Below are positions 52,610-62,223 of a DNA stretch of 64,000 nucleotides, one piece after another. Below the pieces are notes generated by a model. It did no database searches and had not been told where the DNA came from. It saw only the letters and a program-made list of their open reading frames with translations. This DNA is from Novosphingobium sp. Leaf2 (GTDB lineage: Bacteria > Pseudomonadota > Alphaproteobacteria > Sphingomonadales > Sphingomonadaceae). Where the stretch lies: contig NZ_LMJY01000016.1 of the NCBI RefSeq assembly GCF_001421325.1, positions 62,307 to 126,306 on the forward strand. The letters are read 5' to 3'. Numbering within the stretch: the first letter of the stretch is position 1; every line of letters starts with the position of its first letter. The translations under genes and the position numbers were made by a program.

Positions 52610-55444
52610 ATGGGCTCGTCTGGCATCGATCATTTCCTGCAGGTCGTCGCATGTGCGCAGGACCGCCATCAGCCCGGCATGGTCCTGCTGGCCGCCGTGG
52701 TGTGCGTGATGACGACCAGCATGGCGCTGACCCAGGTCCGTCATGCTTTAGGCATGCCTCGGGCTCAGCGCTGGCGATGGGGGTTGCTGGCCGGCTCGAT
52801 GCTCGGATTTGGCGGATGGGCTGCGCATTTCCTCATCCTGCTGGGTTATGACAGCGGGTATGTGGCAGGTTTTTCAACACCGAAGACCATAGCGTCGCTG
52901 CTCATAGGCGTTTTTGGCAGCCAGGCTGCGCTGTGGTTTTCCCTGCAAACCTCTGGCCGAGTTGGAAACCTTTTGGCTGGTGCGCTATTGTCAGCTCGGC
53001 TCGCCGCAATGCACTATGTAGGCATGGCAGCGATGGACGTGCCGGCTCTATTGCACGGCGACTGGCACCTGATTGTTGCATCGGTCCTATTTCCCGCTCC
53101 CCTGTTCCACGCAGCGTTTATGCTGACGAAATGCAAACGCGCCTCGGTTTCGGTTGCCGCTGGCGCTGCCCTGATCTGTACCGCAATCTTGGTGCTGCAT
53201 TTTACCGGCACTGCCGCGCTATCGCTGACGCCCTCACGCATCAACGAACCTGGAATACCGATGTCACAAAGCACGCTGGCTTTATGGATATGTATCGGTT
53301 GCGGGTCTGTAATCATCGCCGGTGCCACTGCGCATTATCTGCGCCGCCGCGCACATCGCGCGCAACAACTCAACAGCCGCCAGTTCGCGCAACTGTTGCG
53401 CGGCACGTCCGACAGCGCGATTTGCATGCTCGACAACCATGGCCGCGTTGCGCAATGGAACGCGGGTGGACTGACGCTCACGGGCTACGATGCCGACGAA
53501 GCGGCCCGCCTGCCGTTCGCGCATTTCTTCACGCCGCAGGATCGTGCGGACGGGCGCCCTGCCCGTGCCCTCCAAGAAGCGGACGAGCATGGTATCGGCA
53601 AAGGCGAGTGGCTGTGCCAGCGCCGTGACGGCTCAACCTTCTGGGCGCAGGGCACCGTCGAAAAACTGTACGACGAAAACGAGACGCCGATCGGCTATTC
53701 GTTAATTACCCGCGACATCACACGCATCAAGACCGCACAAGACGCCTTGGCCGAAAAGACGCAGCAGTTCGATACCGCGATCGAACACATGCATCAGGGC
53801 CTGTGCATGTTCGACGCGGACGAGCGACTCGTGCTGGCGAACCGCGCATTTTTCCGCATCTGGTCCGTGGCGCCTGAAACTTGCCCACTCGGACTGACGC
53901 TTGAGGAGATGGTTTGGAAAGGGATATTTCCCAGCGAAGCGCCAATGGCAGAGACGCTGGGTTTCATCCGCGATACAGTCAGGCACGCGATGCAGACGGA
54001 TGACAGTCCGTCCTACACCGTGGAAGCGCGTGAAAACCTTATCGTATCCGTCACCAACCGGGCAGTGCCCGGCGGCGGGTGGATCACGGTATTCGACGAT
54101 ATCACGTTGCAGCGCCGCAGCGAGGCACGGATCGCGCACATGGCCATGCATGACGCGCTGACGGGCCTGCCGAACCGCAATCATTTCTACCAGTCGCTGG
54201 ACACGATGATGGAGCTAGCCGCCCAGGAGGAAACGCAAGGGGGAAACAACGTTGCGGTGATCGCCATCGATCTCAACCGCTTCAAGGAGATAAACGATAC
54301 CTTCGGCCATGCTTCGGGCGACTATCTGCTGCAAACGCTGGCCAGCCGATTTATGACGGGCATGAAGCCTGGCGAGGCGATCGCGCGGCTCGGCGGGGAT
54401 GAGTTCGCCGCTGCCGTGCGTTTCTGCACGTTCAGCCAGTTGGACGATCTGCTGACCCGCATCGAAGCATGCATAACCACCCCCGTGGCGGACGCCAGGC
54501 AGCCTTTGGTCGTGGGCGCCAGCCTGGGCGTTGCGATCTACCCACAGGATGGACTGGAACGCGAGGCGCTGCTGAACAATGCCGATCTGGCGATGTATCG
54601 TGCCAAGGCGACGCTGGGCAAGACAGTGTGCTTTTTCGAGCCCGGCATGGACGAAAACGCGCGCGAGCGGCGGCTTCTGGCAAGCGACCTGCACGATGCG
54701 GCGCAACGCGGGGAATTGAGCGTGCTGTATCAGCCGCAACGTTCGCTGCATTCCGATGAATTGTCTGGCTACGAAGCGCTCGTGCGCTGGCAGCATCCCC
54801 AGCGCGGCATGGTATCGCCGGCCGAATTCATCCCCATTGCCGAGGAAACCGGCGAGATCATCGTGCTGGGTGAATGGGTGCTGCGACAGGCCTGCCTTGA
54901 GGCCCGTTCTTGGACGGGCGAGGAAAAAGTGGCGGTCAACTTGTCTCCGGTTCAGTTTATGCAGCCGGACCTGATCGACAGGGTCCGCACGATCCTTCTG
55001 GAAACTGGCCTACCGCCGCGCCGGCTGGAACTGGAGATTACCGAAACCGCGATCATTGCTGACAAGCTTCGCGCCTTGCACTGCCTGCGCCAGATCAAGG
55101 CAATGGGCGTAAGCGTGGCGCTCGATGACTTTGGTACCGGATATTCCTCGCTCGACACGCTGCAGTCTTTCCCGTTCGACAAGATCAAGATCGACCGGTC
55201 CTTTCTGCTGCGATCGGAAACCAGCGCGCAGGCCGTGGCCATCATTCGCGAGGTTCTGGCCTTGGGCCGCAGCCTCGATATCCCGGTGCTTGCTGAAGGC
55301 GTCGAAACCGAAGCCCAGCGTGACCTGCTGGTCGCGGAAGGATGCGACGAGGCCCAAGGGTACTATTTCGGTCGCCCTGCAGCGCCCCATAGCACACACC
55401 CGACGCCCGGTTTTGCAGTGCTGCCGGCGAGCATGGAAAATTAA
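52610..55444 (+). CDS. MHYT-PAS-GGDEF-EAL c-di-GMP signalling protein
   Basis: 944-aa membrane sensor. The N-terminal MHYT domain (AMHYVGMAAMDVP near residue 133; further His motifs AAHFLILL and LHFTGTAALS) spans the membrane and is thought to sense gases through metal. Two PAS regions follow (about residues 255-370 and 385-500), then GGDEF near residue 594 (ARLGGDEFAAA, no RxxD I-site seen), and EAL at residue 722 (GYEALVRW) with EITETAII, LDDFGTGYSS and KIDRSF. Both catalytic signatures are intact, so it may make, break or bind c-di-GMP. Start ATG 52610 is weak; a later Met could be used. Confidence 0.9.
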   Translation: MGSSGIDHFLQVVACAQDRHQPGMVLLAAVVCVMTTSMALTQVRHALGMPRAQRWRWGLLAGSMLGFGGWAAHFLILLGYDSGYVAGFSTPKTIASLLIGVFGSQAALWFSLQTSGRVGNLLAGALLSARLAAMHYVGMAAMDVPALLHGDWHLIVASVLFPAPLFHAAFMLTKCKRASVSVAAGAALICTAILVLHFTGTAALSLTPSRINEPGIPMSQSTLALWICIGCGSVIIAGATAHYLRRRAHRAQQLNSRQFAQLLRGTSDSAICMLDNHGRVAQWNAGGLTLTGYDADEAARLPFAHFFTPQDRADGRPARALQEADEHGIGKGEWLCQRRDGSTFWAQGTVEKLYDENETPIGYSLITRDITRIKTAQDALAEKTQQFDTAIEHMHQGLCMFDADERLVLANRAFFRIWSVAPETCPLGLTLEEMVWKGIFPSEAPMAETLGFIRDTVRHAMQTDDSPSYTVEARENLIVSVTNRAVPGGGWITVFDDITLQRRSEARIAHMAMHDALTGLPNRNHFYQSLDTMMELAAQEETQGGNNVAVIAIDLNRFKEINDTFGHASGDYLLQTLASRFMTGMKPGEAIARLGGDEFAAAVRFCTFSQLDDLLTRIEACITTPVADARQPLVVGASLGVAIYPQDGLEREALLNNADLAMYRAKATLGKTVCFFEPGMDENARERRLLASDLHDAAQRGELSVLYQPQRSLHSDELSGYEALVRWQHPQRGMVSPAEFIPIAEETGEIIVLGEWVLRQACLEARSWTGEEKVAVNLSPVQFMQPDLIDRVRTILLETGLPPRRLELEITETAIIADKLRALHCLRQIKAMGVSVALDDFGTGYSSLDTLQSFPFDKIKIDRSFLLRSETSAQAVAIIREVLALGRSLDIPVLAEGVETEAQRDLLVAEGCDEAQGYYFGRPAAPHSTHPTPGFAVLPASMEN

Positions 55445-55487
55445 CGCCTCACCGATAGCATCGCCCGTACCAAAACAGGAATCGCGC

Positions 55488-57584
55488 GTGTATCTGGGGC
55501 TAGACCACGAACAGACCTGCGGCCCCGAGCCGGATGCGGACCTGCCGACGCTTGCGGCAGCGCTTGAGGCAGCCTCGCTTGCGGAGAAGCGCCTGCGCGA
55601 AGCTATCGAGGCGATTCCGCAAGGGATCGTGTTTCTGGACGAGAACGATCGCTACATCCTGTGGAACAAGCGCTACGCCCAGATCTATGAAAAGTCGGCC
55701 GACCTTTTGCAGCCGGGCGCCAGCCTTGCAGAAGTATTGCGCGTGGGAATCGCGCGCGGTGATTATCCCGAGGCGATCGGCAACGAAGATGAATGGCTGA
55801 CCCATCGTATGGCCCAGTTGCACCAACCGGGCTTGCGCCACGAACAACGCCTTTCAAACGGCACGTGCATCCTGATCGAGGAACGCCGGATAGCGGGCGG
55901 CGGCACTATCGGCATTCGCGTCGACATCACAGACCTCAAGCAAAAGGAAGAGACGTTCCGCCTATTGTTCGAGCGCAACCCCCTCGCGATGCTGGTGCAC
56001 GATAACGAAACCGGCCTCATCCGTGCCGCCAACGCCGCCGCCTGCAGCCTGCTCGGGTACGCGGCGCACGACATCCCGGGGATGGCGGCGGCGGGGCTTT
56101 TCCCCCAGGCTGTGCGACCCGCCGCCGCCCACCTTCTTTCCACTGATCATACCAACGAAAATGACTGCTGGCAGATGTTGCGCGCCGATGGCAGCTGCAT
56201 CGACGCCGTCATTTCCACATGCCGTTCCGATCTGGACGACTACGCCGGAACGATCGTTTCGATCTTCGACGTTACCGAACGTCGCCGCATCGAAAAGCGT
56301 CTGGCGCACATGGCCCGTCACGACGAGCTGACGGGCCTGGCCAACCGGGCGCATTGCCGCCAGCATCTGAGCAGCTTGCTGGAATCCCCCGCTGCGCCCG
56401 AAGCGGTGACGCTGGCGCTTGTCGATCTTGATCACTTCAAGCCGGTCAACGACACGTTCGGCCATCATTTTGGCGACCTTCTGCTGTCCGAAGCTGCCGA
56501 ACGGATGCGCGAACTGCTGCCCGCAGACGCCTTGCTGTGCCGGATCGGCGGCGATGAATTTGCCATAATATTCCGCCGCTCCAGCGCGACGCAGACCGAG
56601 CTGGTCGCCAAGTCGATCATTTCCACCTTGTCCGAACCTTTCTTCATCCAGGGCAACCTCATCCACATCGGGGCGACGGTAGGCTTTGCATCGAGCCCAG
56701 GTGACAGCAGCGATCCGCAGACGTTGCTGCGCTATGCCGACCTGGCGCTATATGCCGCCAAAGGCGAGCGACGCGGCACGTGCCGCCGCTTCGAAGCGGG
56801 CATGGATGCCGCCGCCCAGGAAAAGAACCGGTTGGAAAAGGACCTGCGCGAAGCCGTGCGCGAACACATGCTGGAGGTCCATTATCAGCCCATCGTGGAC
56901 CTGCAGACCGGCGCGATCGAGTGTTACGAAGCGCTACTGCGCTGGCACCATCCCGAACGCGGCGCAGTGCCGCCAGACACGTTCGTGCCGCTGGCGGAAG
57001 AAATCGGCCTGATCGATCAGATTGGCCGCTTCGTGCTGAATTCCGCCTGCGCGCAAGCCATGCGCTGGCCGGTGCACATCAAGGTGTCAGTCAACGTATC
57101 GCCGCTCCAGTTTCGCCACGGCAATCTGCTCAGTACCGTAGTCAACGCCTTGTCCACCTCCGGCCTCGCGCCGGAACGGTTGGAACTGGAAATCACCGAG
57201 GCGGTGCTGATGGAAAAAGGCCCGCGCCCGGCGGCGATCATCCGAAATCTGCGCGCTTTCGGTATCGGCATATCGCTGGATGACTTCGGCACCGGCTATT
57301 CGTCGCTCAGCTATCTGCTCAACTACCCGTTCACGAAGATAAAGATCGACAAGTCCTTCGTGCTCAACCTTCACGAAGAAGCCAGTTCGCGGGCCGTCAT
57401 CCGCGCGGTCATCGGGCTGGGACGCAGCTTGGGGCTTGCAGTTACCGCCGAAGGTGTAGAGCGCGGCATCGAGCGCGATTACTTGCGGGACGAAGGATGC
57501 ACGCAAGGCCAGGGCTACCTGTTCGGAAAGGCCAAAGCCGCGCCACTGATGCCAGCGCAACAACCGGGCAAACGCCACGAGTAG
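55488..57584 (+). CDS. PAS-PAS-GGDEF-EAL c-di-GMP signalling protein
   Basis: 698-aa soluble protein. Two PAS domains (about residues 40-160 and 165-275), GGDEF at residue 353 (CRIGGDEFAIIF), EAL at residue 480 (ECYEALLRWHHP), EITEAVLMEK, LDDFGTGYSSLS, KIKIDKSF and AEGVERG. Both domains look complete. Start GTG 55488 follows AGGA at eight bases; it begins 43 bases after the preceding GGDEF-EAL gene, so they may be one unit. The two proteins share architecture and probably arose by duplication, but the first has an extra MHYT module. Confidence 0.9.
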   Translation: MYLGLDHEQTCGPEPDADLPTLAAALEAASLAEKRLREAIEAIPQGIVFLDENDRYILWNKRYAQIYEKSADLLQPGASLAEVLRVGIARGDYPEAIGNEDEWLTHRMAQLHQPGLRHEQRLSNGTCILIEERRIAGGGTIGIRVDITDLKQKEETFRLLFERNPLAMLVHDNETGLIRAANAAACSLLGYAAHDIPGMAAAGLFPQAVRPAAAHLLSTDHTNENDCWQMLRADGSCIDAVISTCRSDLDDYAGTIVSIFDVTERRRIEKRLAHMARHDELTGLANRAHCRQHLSSLLESPAAPEAVTLALVDLDHFKPVNDTFGHHFGDLLLSEAAERMRELLPADALLCRIGGDEFAIIFRRSSATQTELVAKSIISTLSEPFFIQGNLIHIGATVGFASSPGDSSDPQTLLRYADLALYAAKGERRGTCRRFEAGMDAAAQEKNRLEKDLREAVREHMLEVHYQPIVDLQTGAIECYEALLRWHHPERGAVPPDTFVPLAEEIGLIDQIGRFVLNSACAQAMRWPVHIKVSVNVSPLQFRHGNLLSTVVNALSTSGLAPERLELEITEAVLMEKGPRPAAIIRNLRAFGIGISLDDFGTGYSSLSYLLNYPFTKIKIDKSFVLNLHEEASSRAVIRAVIGLGRSLGLAVTAEGVERGIERDYLRDEGCTQGQGYLFGKAKAAPLMPAQQPGKRHE

Positions 57585-58027
57585 CCGTTCACCGTTCGCC
57601 ACGTAAGGGAAACGCCGCGATCATAAGCGTTGCATAGAAGTTTCACCGCGAGACAAAATCACGCACATTGCACGACGCAACGAGCAATTCCTTCTTTTCG
57701 AACACGAATTTGTACGGCAATATATGTGCGAAAGGTCGATTGACCTTACCCGCGTTGGGAGAGAGCGCGCCGGGGCAGAGTAATCACCCCGGCGCGCCGA
57801 TTTTCTCGCAGTTGCAGCAAGATGAGTTTGCTGCCTTGATTGCGATCATCCATGACTTTCCAACCTGATGCAATACATGTTCTTGATGTTTACACCGCAA
57901 GGTTTTTGCACTGCAACATTGTTGCATTTGTGCTTTAAAGGCAGGCACAGCCGGCGAATCAGTATCCGGCTCGGTCAAGACGCGTCTGCCCGCCTGGCGT
58001 CCAGATCCAACGCCATAGGTAACTGAC
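57585..58027. other. Structured intergenic region
   Basis: 443 bases without a convincing gene, AT-rich for the window. Features: aaggtc-gatt-gacctt (57732-57747), an exact 11-base inverted repeat gcgcgccgggg / ccccggcgcgc (57765-57775 with 57787-57797, 11-base loop) followed by TTTT, and gcaac-att-gttgc near 57914-57926. A 66-codon open frame at 57668 starts with TTG, lacks a ribosome site and is judged non-coding. The hairpin plus T-run could end the upstream message or a small RNA; the end of the region must hold the MATE promoter. Confidence 0.5.
57765..57804 (+). terminator. Perfect long inverted repeat with T-run
   Basis: Exact 11-bp stem, loop cagagtaatca, then ATTTT; strongest hairpin in the gap and 180 bases after the preceding stop. 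Confidence 0.6.
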
Positions 58028-59365
58028 TTGCACGCCATCCCGCCCAAGGCCCAAAGCTGGAGCGCGCAGCTGTGGGCCATCACCTTGCCCGCCATGCTGA
58101 CCAACGTAGCCACCGCGCTGTTCGGCATCGCCGACATGTGGGTGATCGGTCGTCTGGGAGACGCGCCGGCCCAAGGCGGCGTGGAACTGGGCGCAAAATT
58201 CATGCTCGGGCTCCTGAACGTATTCAACTTTCTGCGCATGAGCACGGTGGCGCTGACCGCGCAGGGATCGGGCCGTGGCGCATTGAACGAACAAGGCCAG
58301 ACGCTGGCGCGCGCGATGGCCGTCGCCCTGGGTATCGGGGCCATCCTGCTGCTTGCCATGCCGTTGACCATACCGGCGGGACTGAATCTGCTGAAGGCGA
58401 CCGGTCCGGTGCGCCCGGACGCGCATGCCTACATCGCGATCCGCTATTGGGCCGCGCCGATGTGGCTTGCCAATTGCGTGCTGACGGGGTGGCTGATCGG
58501 CAAGCGCAAGGTGCGTCATGTCCTGATCGTCGAAGTTATGGCCAACATCGTGCATATCGCGCTGGATCTGGCGCTGGTGCTGGCCGTGCACCGGGGTGTC
58601 GCGGGCGTGGCGATCGCCACCGTGACGTCCGAATCCCTCAAGCTGGCATTGCTTGCCGCGATAGCGCTGCGCGACCCTGCTTCCGGGCAGGCTTTTGCCG
58701 CCGCAAAAGACCAGCACACCTGGGCTCGTCATGACATGGCGAAACTCTTCGCGCTCAACCGCGACCTGTTCATCCGCACGCTGCTGCTGACCGGCGCGAT
58801 CCTGGTCTTTGCCCGGATCGGTGCGCAAGCCGGGCCGGTGACGCTGGCGGCCAACGGCGTGTTGTTTCAGCTGTTCATGCTTTCCACACTTCTGCTCGAC
58901 GGGTTCGAAAGCGGCGCGCAGGTGCTGTGTGGCGAGGCGATGGGTGCACGGTCAAAAAGCCGCTTCATCGCCGCCACCCGCACAGCCCTGATCTGGGGCG
59001 GCATTACCGGCGTTGTGCTGGGTGCGTTGTATGCCTTTGCGGGCCAACCGCTGGCCGCGACATTCAGTGCCGACCCCGCAGTGATCGCGGCGATCGCTGA
59101 CTATGCCCCTTGGCTTGCCCTCCTGCCGATCCTGGGCGTGGCCTCTTTCGTGTTCGATGGAGTGTTCGTCGGCGCAGCATGGACGCGCGCGATGCTCGGA
59201 ACGATGGTGGTCGCGAGCATCATCTACCTTGCGCTGCTGTGCGCGTTGCAGCCTTTGAAAAACCATGGGCTATGGGCCGCGTTCGCTGCGCTGTTCGCGG
59301 CGCGGGCCATCAGCCAGGCTGTGATGCTGCCGCGCCTCATCCGCCGCAGCTTTGCCAATCCCTGA
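58028..59365 (+). CDS. MATE family efflux transporter (DinF-like)
   Basis: 445-aa, twelve-segment Na+ or H+ coupled exporter. Typical blocks: QLWAITLPAMLTNVATALFG, ADMWVIGRLGD and the mirrored half from FALNRDLFIRTLLLTGAILV onward, with FVFDGVFVGAAWTRAMLG. Start is TTG 58028: the frame is closed just upstream and the next ATG (58094) would remove half of the first membrane helix. No ribosome site is obvious. Substrate not predictable; DinF-like members export varied drugs and metabolites. Confidence 0.88.
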   Translation: MHAIPPKAQSWSAQLWAITLPAMLTNVATALFGIADMWVIGRLGDAPAQGGVELGAKFMLGLLNVFNFLRMSTVALTAQGSGRGALNEQGQTLARAMAVALGIGAILLLAMPLTIPAGLNLLKATGPVRPDAHAYIAIRYWAAPMWLANCVLTGWLIGKRKVRHVLIVEVMANIVHIALDLALVLAVHRGVAGVAIATVTSESLKLALLAAIALRDPASGQAFAAAKDQHTWARHDMAKLFALNRDLFIRTLLLTGAILVFARIGAQAGPVTLAANGVLFQLFMLSTLLLDGFESGAQVLCGEAMGARSKSRFIAATRTALIWGGITGVVLGALYAFAGQPLAATFSADPAVIAAIADYAPWLALLPILGVASFVFDGVFVGAAWTRAMLGTMVVASIIYLALLCALQPLKNHGLWAAFAALFAARAISQAVMLPRLIRRSFANP

Positions 59366-59482
59366 CCGGTGCCCGGCCGAACGAATGCGTGAGGAGCTGG
59401 GGGGCCGTTCCTGTCATTCGTCCGACCGAGCGGGACGGTGCCATTCTGCCGATTTCAGGCGGCAAACTGGCTATGGCAAAGC

Positions 59483-61036
59483 TTAATGCCCGGCTGAGGG
59501 CTTTATGTTCTTGGGCGGACGCGGAGCGAGCCATATGGTCGTTGCGGCAAGGAACAGGGCAATCGCGCAGGCGACGAACAGTTCGCCGGTCGCAACCGCA
59601 GAGCCTTGGGTTTCCACCATTTGCGCGATGGTGCCGCGCGCCTGCTCGGCGCTCAAACCCTGCGCCTGCAGGGTCTGCGAGGTCATCTGCGCATTGTTCA
59701 ATATGCCGGACAGGTCAGCGGTCCGCGCGCGTGACATGTCGCCCCAAACCGTGGTGACGATAGCTGTGGCAATGGCGCCGGCAAGGGTGCGGCCAAAACT
59801 GGCGATGCCTGCAGCCGATGCCGTTTCGCGCGGCAGCACTGCGCTCATGCTGATCGTGGTCAACGGCACGATCATCAAGGAAACGCCCACGCCTTGCAGC
59901 AACTGCGGCGTGGCGATTGTCCAGAACGTGCTTTCCGTGGACCACGTCATGCGCATCAATGCACAGACGGCGATCCAGGATACGCCAACGAATACAAGCA
60001 GTCGCGCATCAAACTTTTGCATCAGCTTAGGCACAAAGGGAGATGCAACGACGGCCAGCACACCGCTGAACGCCATTGCCCTTCCTGCTTCAGTCGCGGT
60101 GTAGCCCATTGAAGATTGCAGCCACTGCGGAATGATCACGATGGAGGCAAAATAGGTGCCGAAGGCGATGGTCAGGGACAACGTAGCGGCGGAAAATCCC
60201 CGATGCCGGAATACCGCGAGATCGACGACAGGGTTTTCCTCGCCAAGCTCCCAGATGATGAACGCGATGAAGAAAACGACGGCGATACAAGCCAGCGCCA
60301 CGATGATTGGTGATGAAAACCAGTCGTCGTCACGGCCAAGGTCCAGCATCATCTGGAACGAGCCGACCCATACAATCAGCAAAGCGAGGCCGATCTTGTC
60401 TATCGGCTGCTTTTCGATAGGGGTTTTAACACCGCGCAACAGGGCAAATACCCCGATGAATATCAGCACCACGATGGGTACGTTGATGAAGAAAATCCAT
60501 TCCCACGACCAGTTGTCGGAGATGTAGCCGCCAAGGATAGGACCTGCGATCGGCGCGGTGACCACCGTCATCGCCCATAGCGCCATCGCTTTTGGCTGCA
60601 TTTCCTTGGGAAAGATGCGCACCAACAGCGTTTGCGTAAGCGGCATCAGCGGACCACCACAAAACCCTTGGCCCAATCGGAATACCACCAGCATCGGCAG
60701 CGTGTGGGAAAGGCCGCACAATGTCGAAAAAACACCAAAGCCGACCAGCGAAAACATGAACACGCGCAAGGTGCCGAAGCGCTTTGACAGCCAGCCGGTA
60801 AGCGGGACGCAAATCGCCTCTGCGACCGCATACGAGGTTATGACCCACGTTCCGCTCGACGTCGCCACGGCCAGTCCCCCTGCTATATGGGGCACCGAAA
60901 CGTTGGCGATCGTAGTATCCAGCACGACGATGAAGTTCGCCATCGCCAGCACGAAGCCGGCAAGGATGAGCTTGGCGCCGGTCATCGGCTTGTCGGCGCT
61001 TTCCCCGCCGCCAGCGGTTGCCGGCTTCGACGCCAT
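59483..61036 (-). CDS. emrB: DHA2-family multidrug MFS transporter (EmrB/HsrA type)
   Basis: 517-aa, fourteen-segment proton-coupled exporter of the DHA2 family. Blocks ANFIVVLDTTIANVSVPHIA, SSGTWVITSYAVAEAI, PLTGWLSKRFG and GQGFCGGPLMPLTQTLL are characteristic EmrB motifs. Its ATG shares one base with the emrA stop (TGATG), showing strict coupling. Works with EmrA and the outer-membrane factor upstream as a tripartite pump; hydrophobic drugs or uncouplers are the usual cargo. Confidence 0.93.
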   Translation of the reverse strand: MASKPATAGGGESADKPMTGAKLILAGFVLAMANFIVVLDTTIANVSVPHIAGGLAVATSSGTWVITSYAVAEAICVPLTGWLSKRFGTLRVFMFSLVGFGVFSTLCGLSHTLPMLVVFRLGQGFCGGPLMPLTQTLLVRIFPKEMQPKAMALWAMTVVTAPIAGPILGGYISDNWSWEWIFFINVPIVVLIFIGVFALLRGVKTPIEKQPIDKIGLALLIVWVGSFQMMLDLGRDDDWFSSPIIVALACIAVVFFIAFIIWELGEENPVVDLAVFRHRGFSAATLSLTIAFGTYFASIVIIPQWLQSSMGYTATEAGRAMAFSGVLAVVASPFVPKLMQKFDARLLVFVGVSWIAVCALMRMTWSTESTFWTIATPQLLQGVGVSLMIVPLTTISMSAVLPRETASAAGIASFGRTLAGAIATAIVTTVWGDMSRARTADLSGILNNAQMTSQTLQAQGLSAEQARGTIAQMVETQGSAVATGELFVACAIALFLAATTIWLAPRPPKNIKPSAGH

Positions 61037-62223
61037 CAGCGTTCACTCGTCAGGTCGATTTCCGCTTCCATCGACAAGCCGACACGCAGGGGATGCTCTT
61101 TGAGTTCACGCGGATCAAGCTGGATGCGCACAGGAAGGCGCTGCACCACCTTGATCCAGTTACCGGTCGCGTTCTGTGCCGGAATAAGCGAGAACGCAGC
61201 GCCGGTTCCGCCGGAAAAGCCCACGACTTTGCCATGGTACTTTACATCGCCGCCGTAAAAGTCGGACGTCAGCACGGCATTCTGACCGGTGCGGACCTTG
61301 CCGAGCTGGTTTTCCTTGAAGTTGGCGTCCACGTACAATTGGCCGACCGGCACGATCATCATCGCCACCTGCCCGCTCTGCACGCGTTGCCCAACCTGGA
61401 TGGTGCGGCGCGAGATGACGCCGTCAACCGGCGCGCGCACGATGGTGCGTTCGAGGTCGAGCTTGGCCTGGGCAAGCTGCGCCTGTGCCAGCAAGATCTC
61501 GGGCGCCGTCCGGTCGGTCGTGCCACGGGTCAACGCCTTAGCCGCCTCTTCCTGGCGGCGCGCGCTGCGCGCATTTTCCTGCGCCTGGGCAATCGCGGCT
61601 TCGGCCTGCGCGTAGCCGGCGCGTGCCGACTCCAGTGCCTGGCGCGCCGTGGTCAGTTCTTCGCCCGACACCGCACCGCTGCCCGCAAGCGCAGCACGGC
61701 GGCTGTAATCCTGCTGCGCCCGTGTAAGAGTGGCGCGCGCCGACGCAAGGTTGGCCTGTGCCGTGCTGATCTGCGCTTCGTTAGCACCGGCTGCCGCACC
61801 AAGCGCCGCGTTGTTGGCGAGCGACTGCCCGTACTTGCGCTGGGCCTGTGCAAGATTGGCCTGCGCTTGTTGAACGGCGATCTCCTGATCGGAGGACTCG
61901 ATCCGGAACAGCAGCTGACCACGCCGCACCGGCTGCGTGTCCGTCACCAATACCTCCACCACGCGACCCGATGTCAGTGGCGTGACTTGCGCGTTTTCGC
62001 CGGCGACATACGCATTGTCCGTCGAAACGCTCCGACTTGCGATGAACGTCTCGTACAAGAACCACACGATGCCAATCGCGACCACTGCGATGCCCAAGCC
62101 GATCAGCAGCTTTTTCCGGCTGCGCTTGGCGATAACGCGCTCGCCACCGGTGTTGGCGCTGGCGTTTTCCGCGTTGGCCTCGTCGTCGTGGGCGGCCGGC
62201 GCGGCCTGCTCGGTGTCAGTCAT
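61036..62223 (-). CDS. emrA: HlyD/EmrA-family membrane fusion protein
   Basis: 395-aa periplasmic adaptor. N-terminal cytoplasmic tail, one membrane segment (KLLIGLGIAVVAIGIVWFLY), a biotinyl-lipoyl-like half (AYVAGENAQVTPLTSGRVVE) on each side of a long coiled-coil hairpin (Ala/Gln/Glu-rich, about residues 105-230), then VDGVISRRTIQVGQRVQSGQ. It starts at ATG 62223 (a TTG three bases earlier is the alternative) and overlaps both neighbours: the outer-membrane factor stop and the emrB start each share bases. Confidence 0.93.
   Translation of the reverse strand: MTDTEQAAPAAHDDEANAENASANTGGERVIAKRSRKKLLIGLGIAVVAIGIVWFLYETFIASRSVSTDNAYVAGENAQVTPLTSGRVVEVLVTDTQPVRRGQLLFRIESSDQEIAVQQAQANLAQAQRKYGQSLANNAALGAAAGANEAQISTAQANLASARATLTRAQQDYSRRAALAGSGAVSGEELTTARQALESARAGYAQAEAAIAQAQENARSARRQEEAAKALTRGTTDRTAPEILLAQAQLAQAKLDLERTIVRAPVDGVISRRTIQVGQRVQSGQVAMMIVPVGQLYVDANFKENQLGKVRTGQNAVLTSDFYGGDVKYHGKVVGFSGGTGAAFSLIPAQNATGNWIKVVQRLPVRIQLDPRELKEHPLRVGLSMEAEIDLTSER

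Noticed and set aside
57668..57868. 66-codon frame in the gap before the MATE gene
   Set aside because: TTG start without ribosome site, crosses the strong inverted repeat; more likely non-coding.
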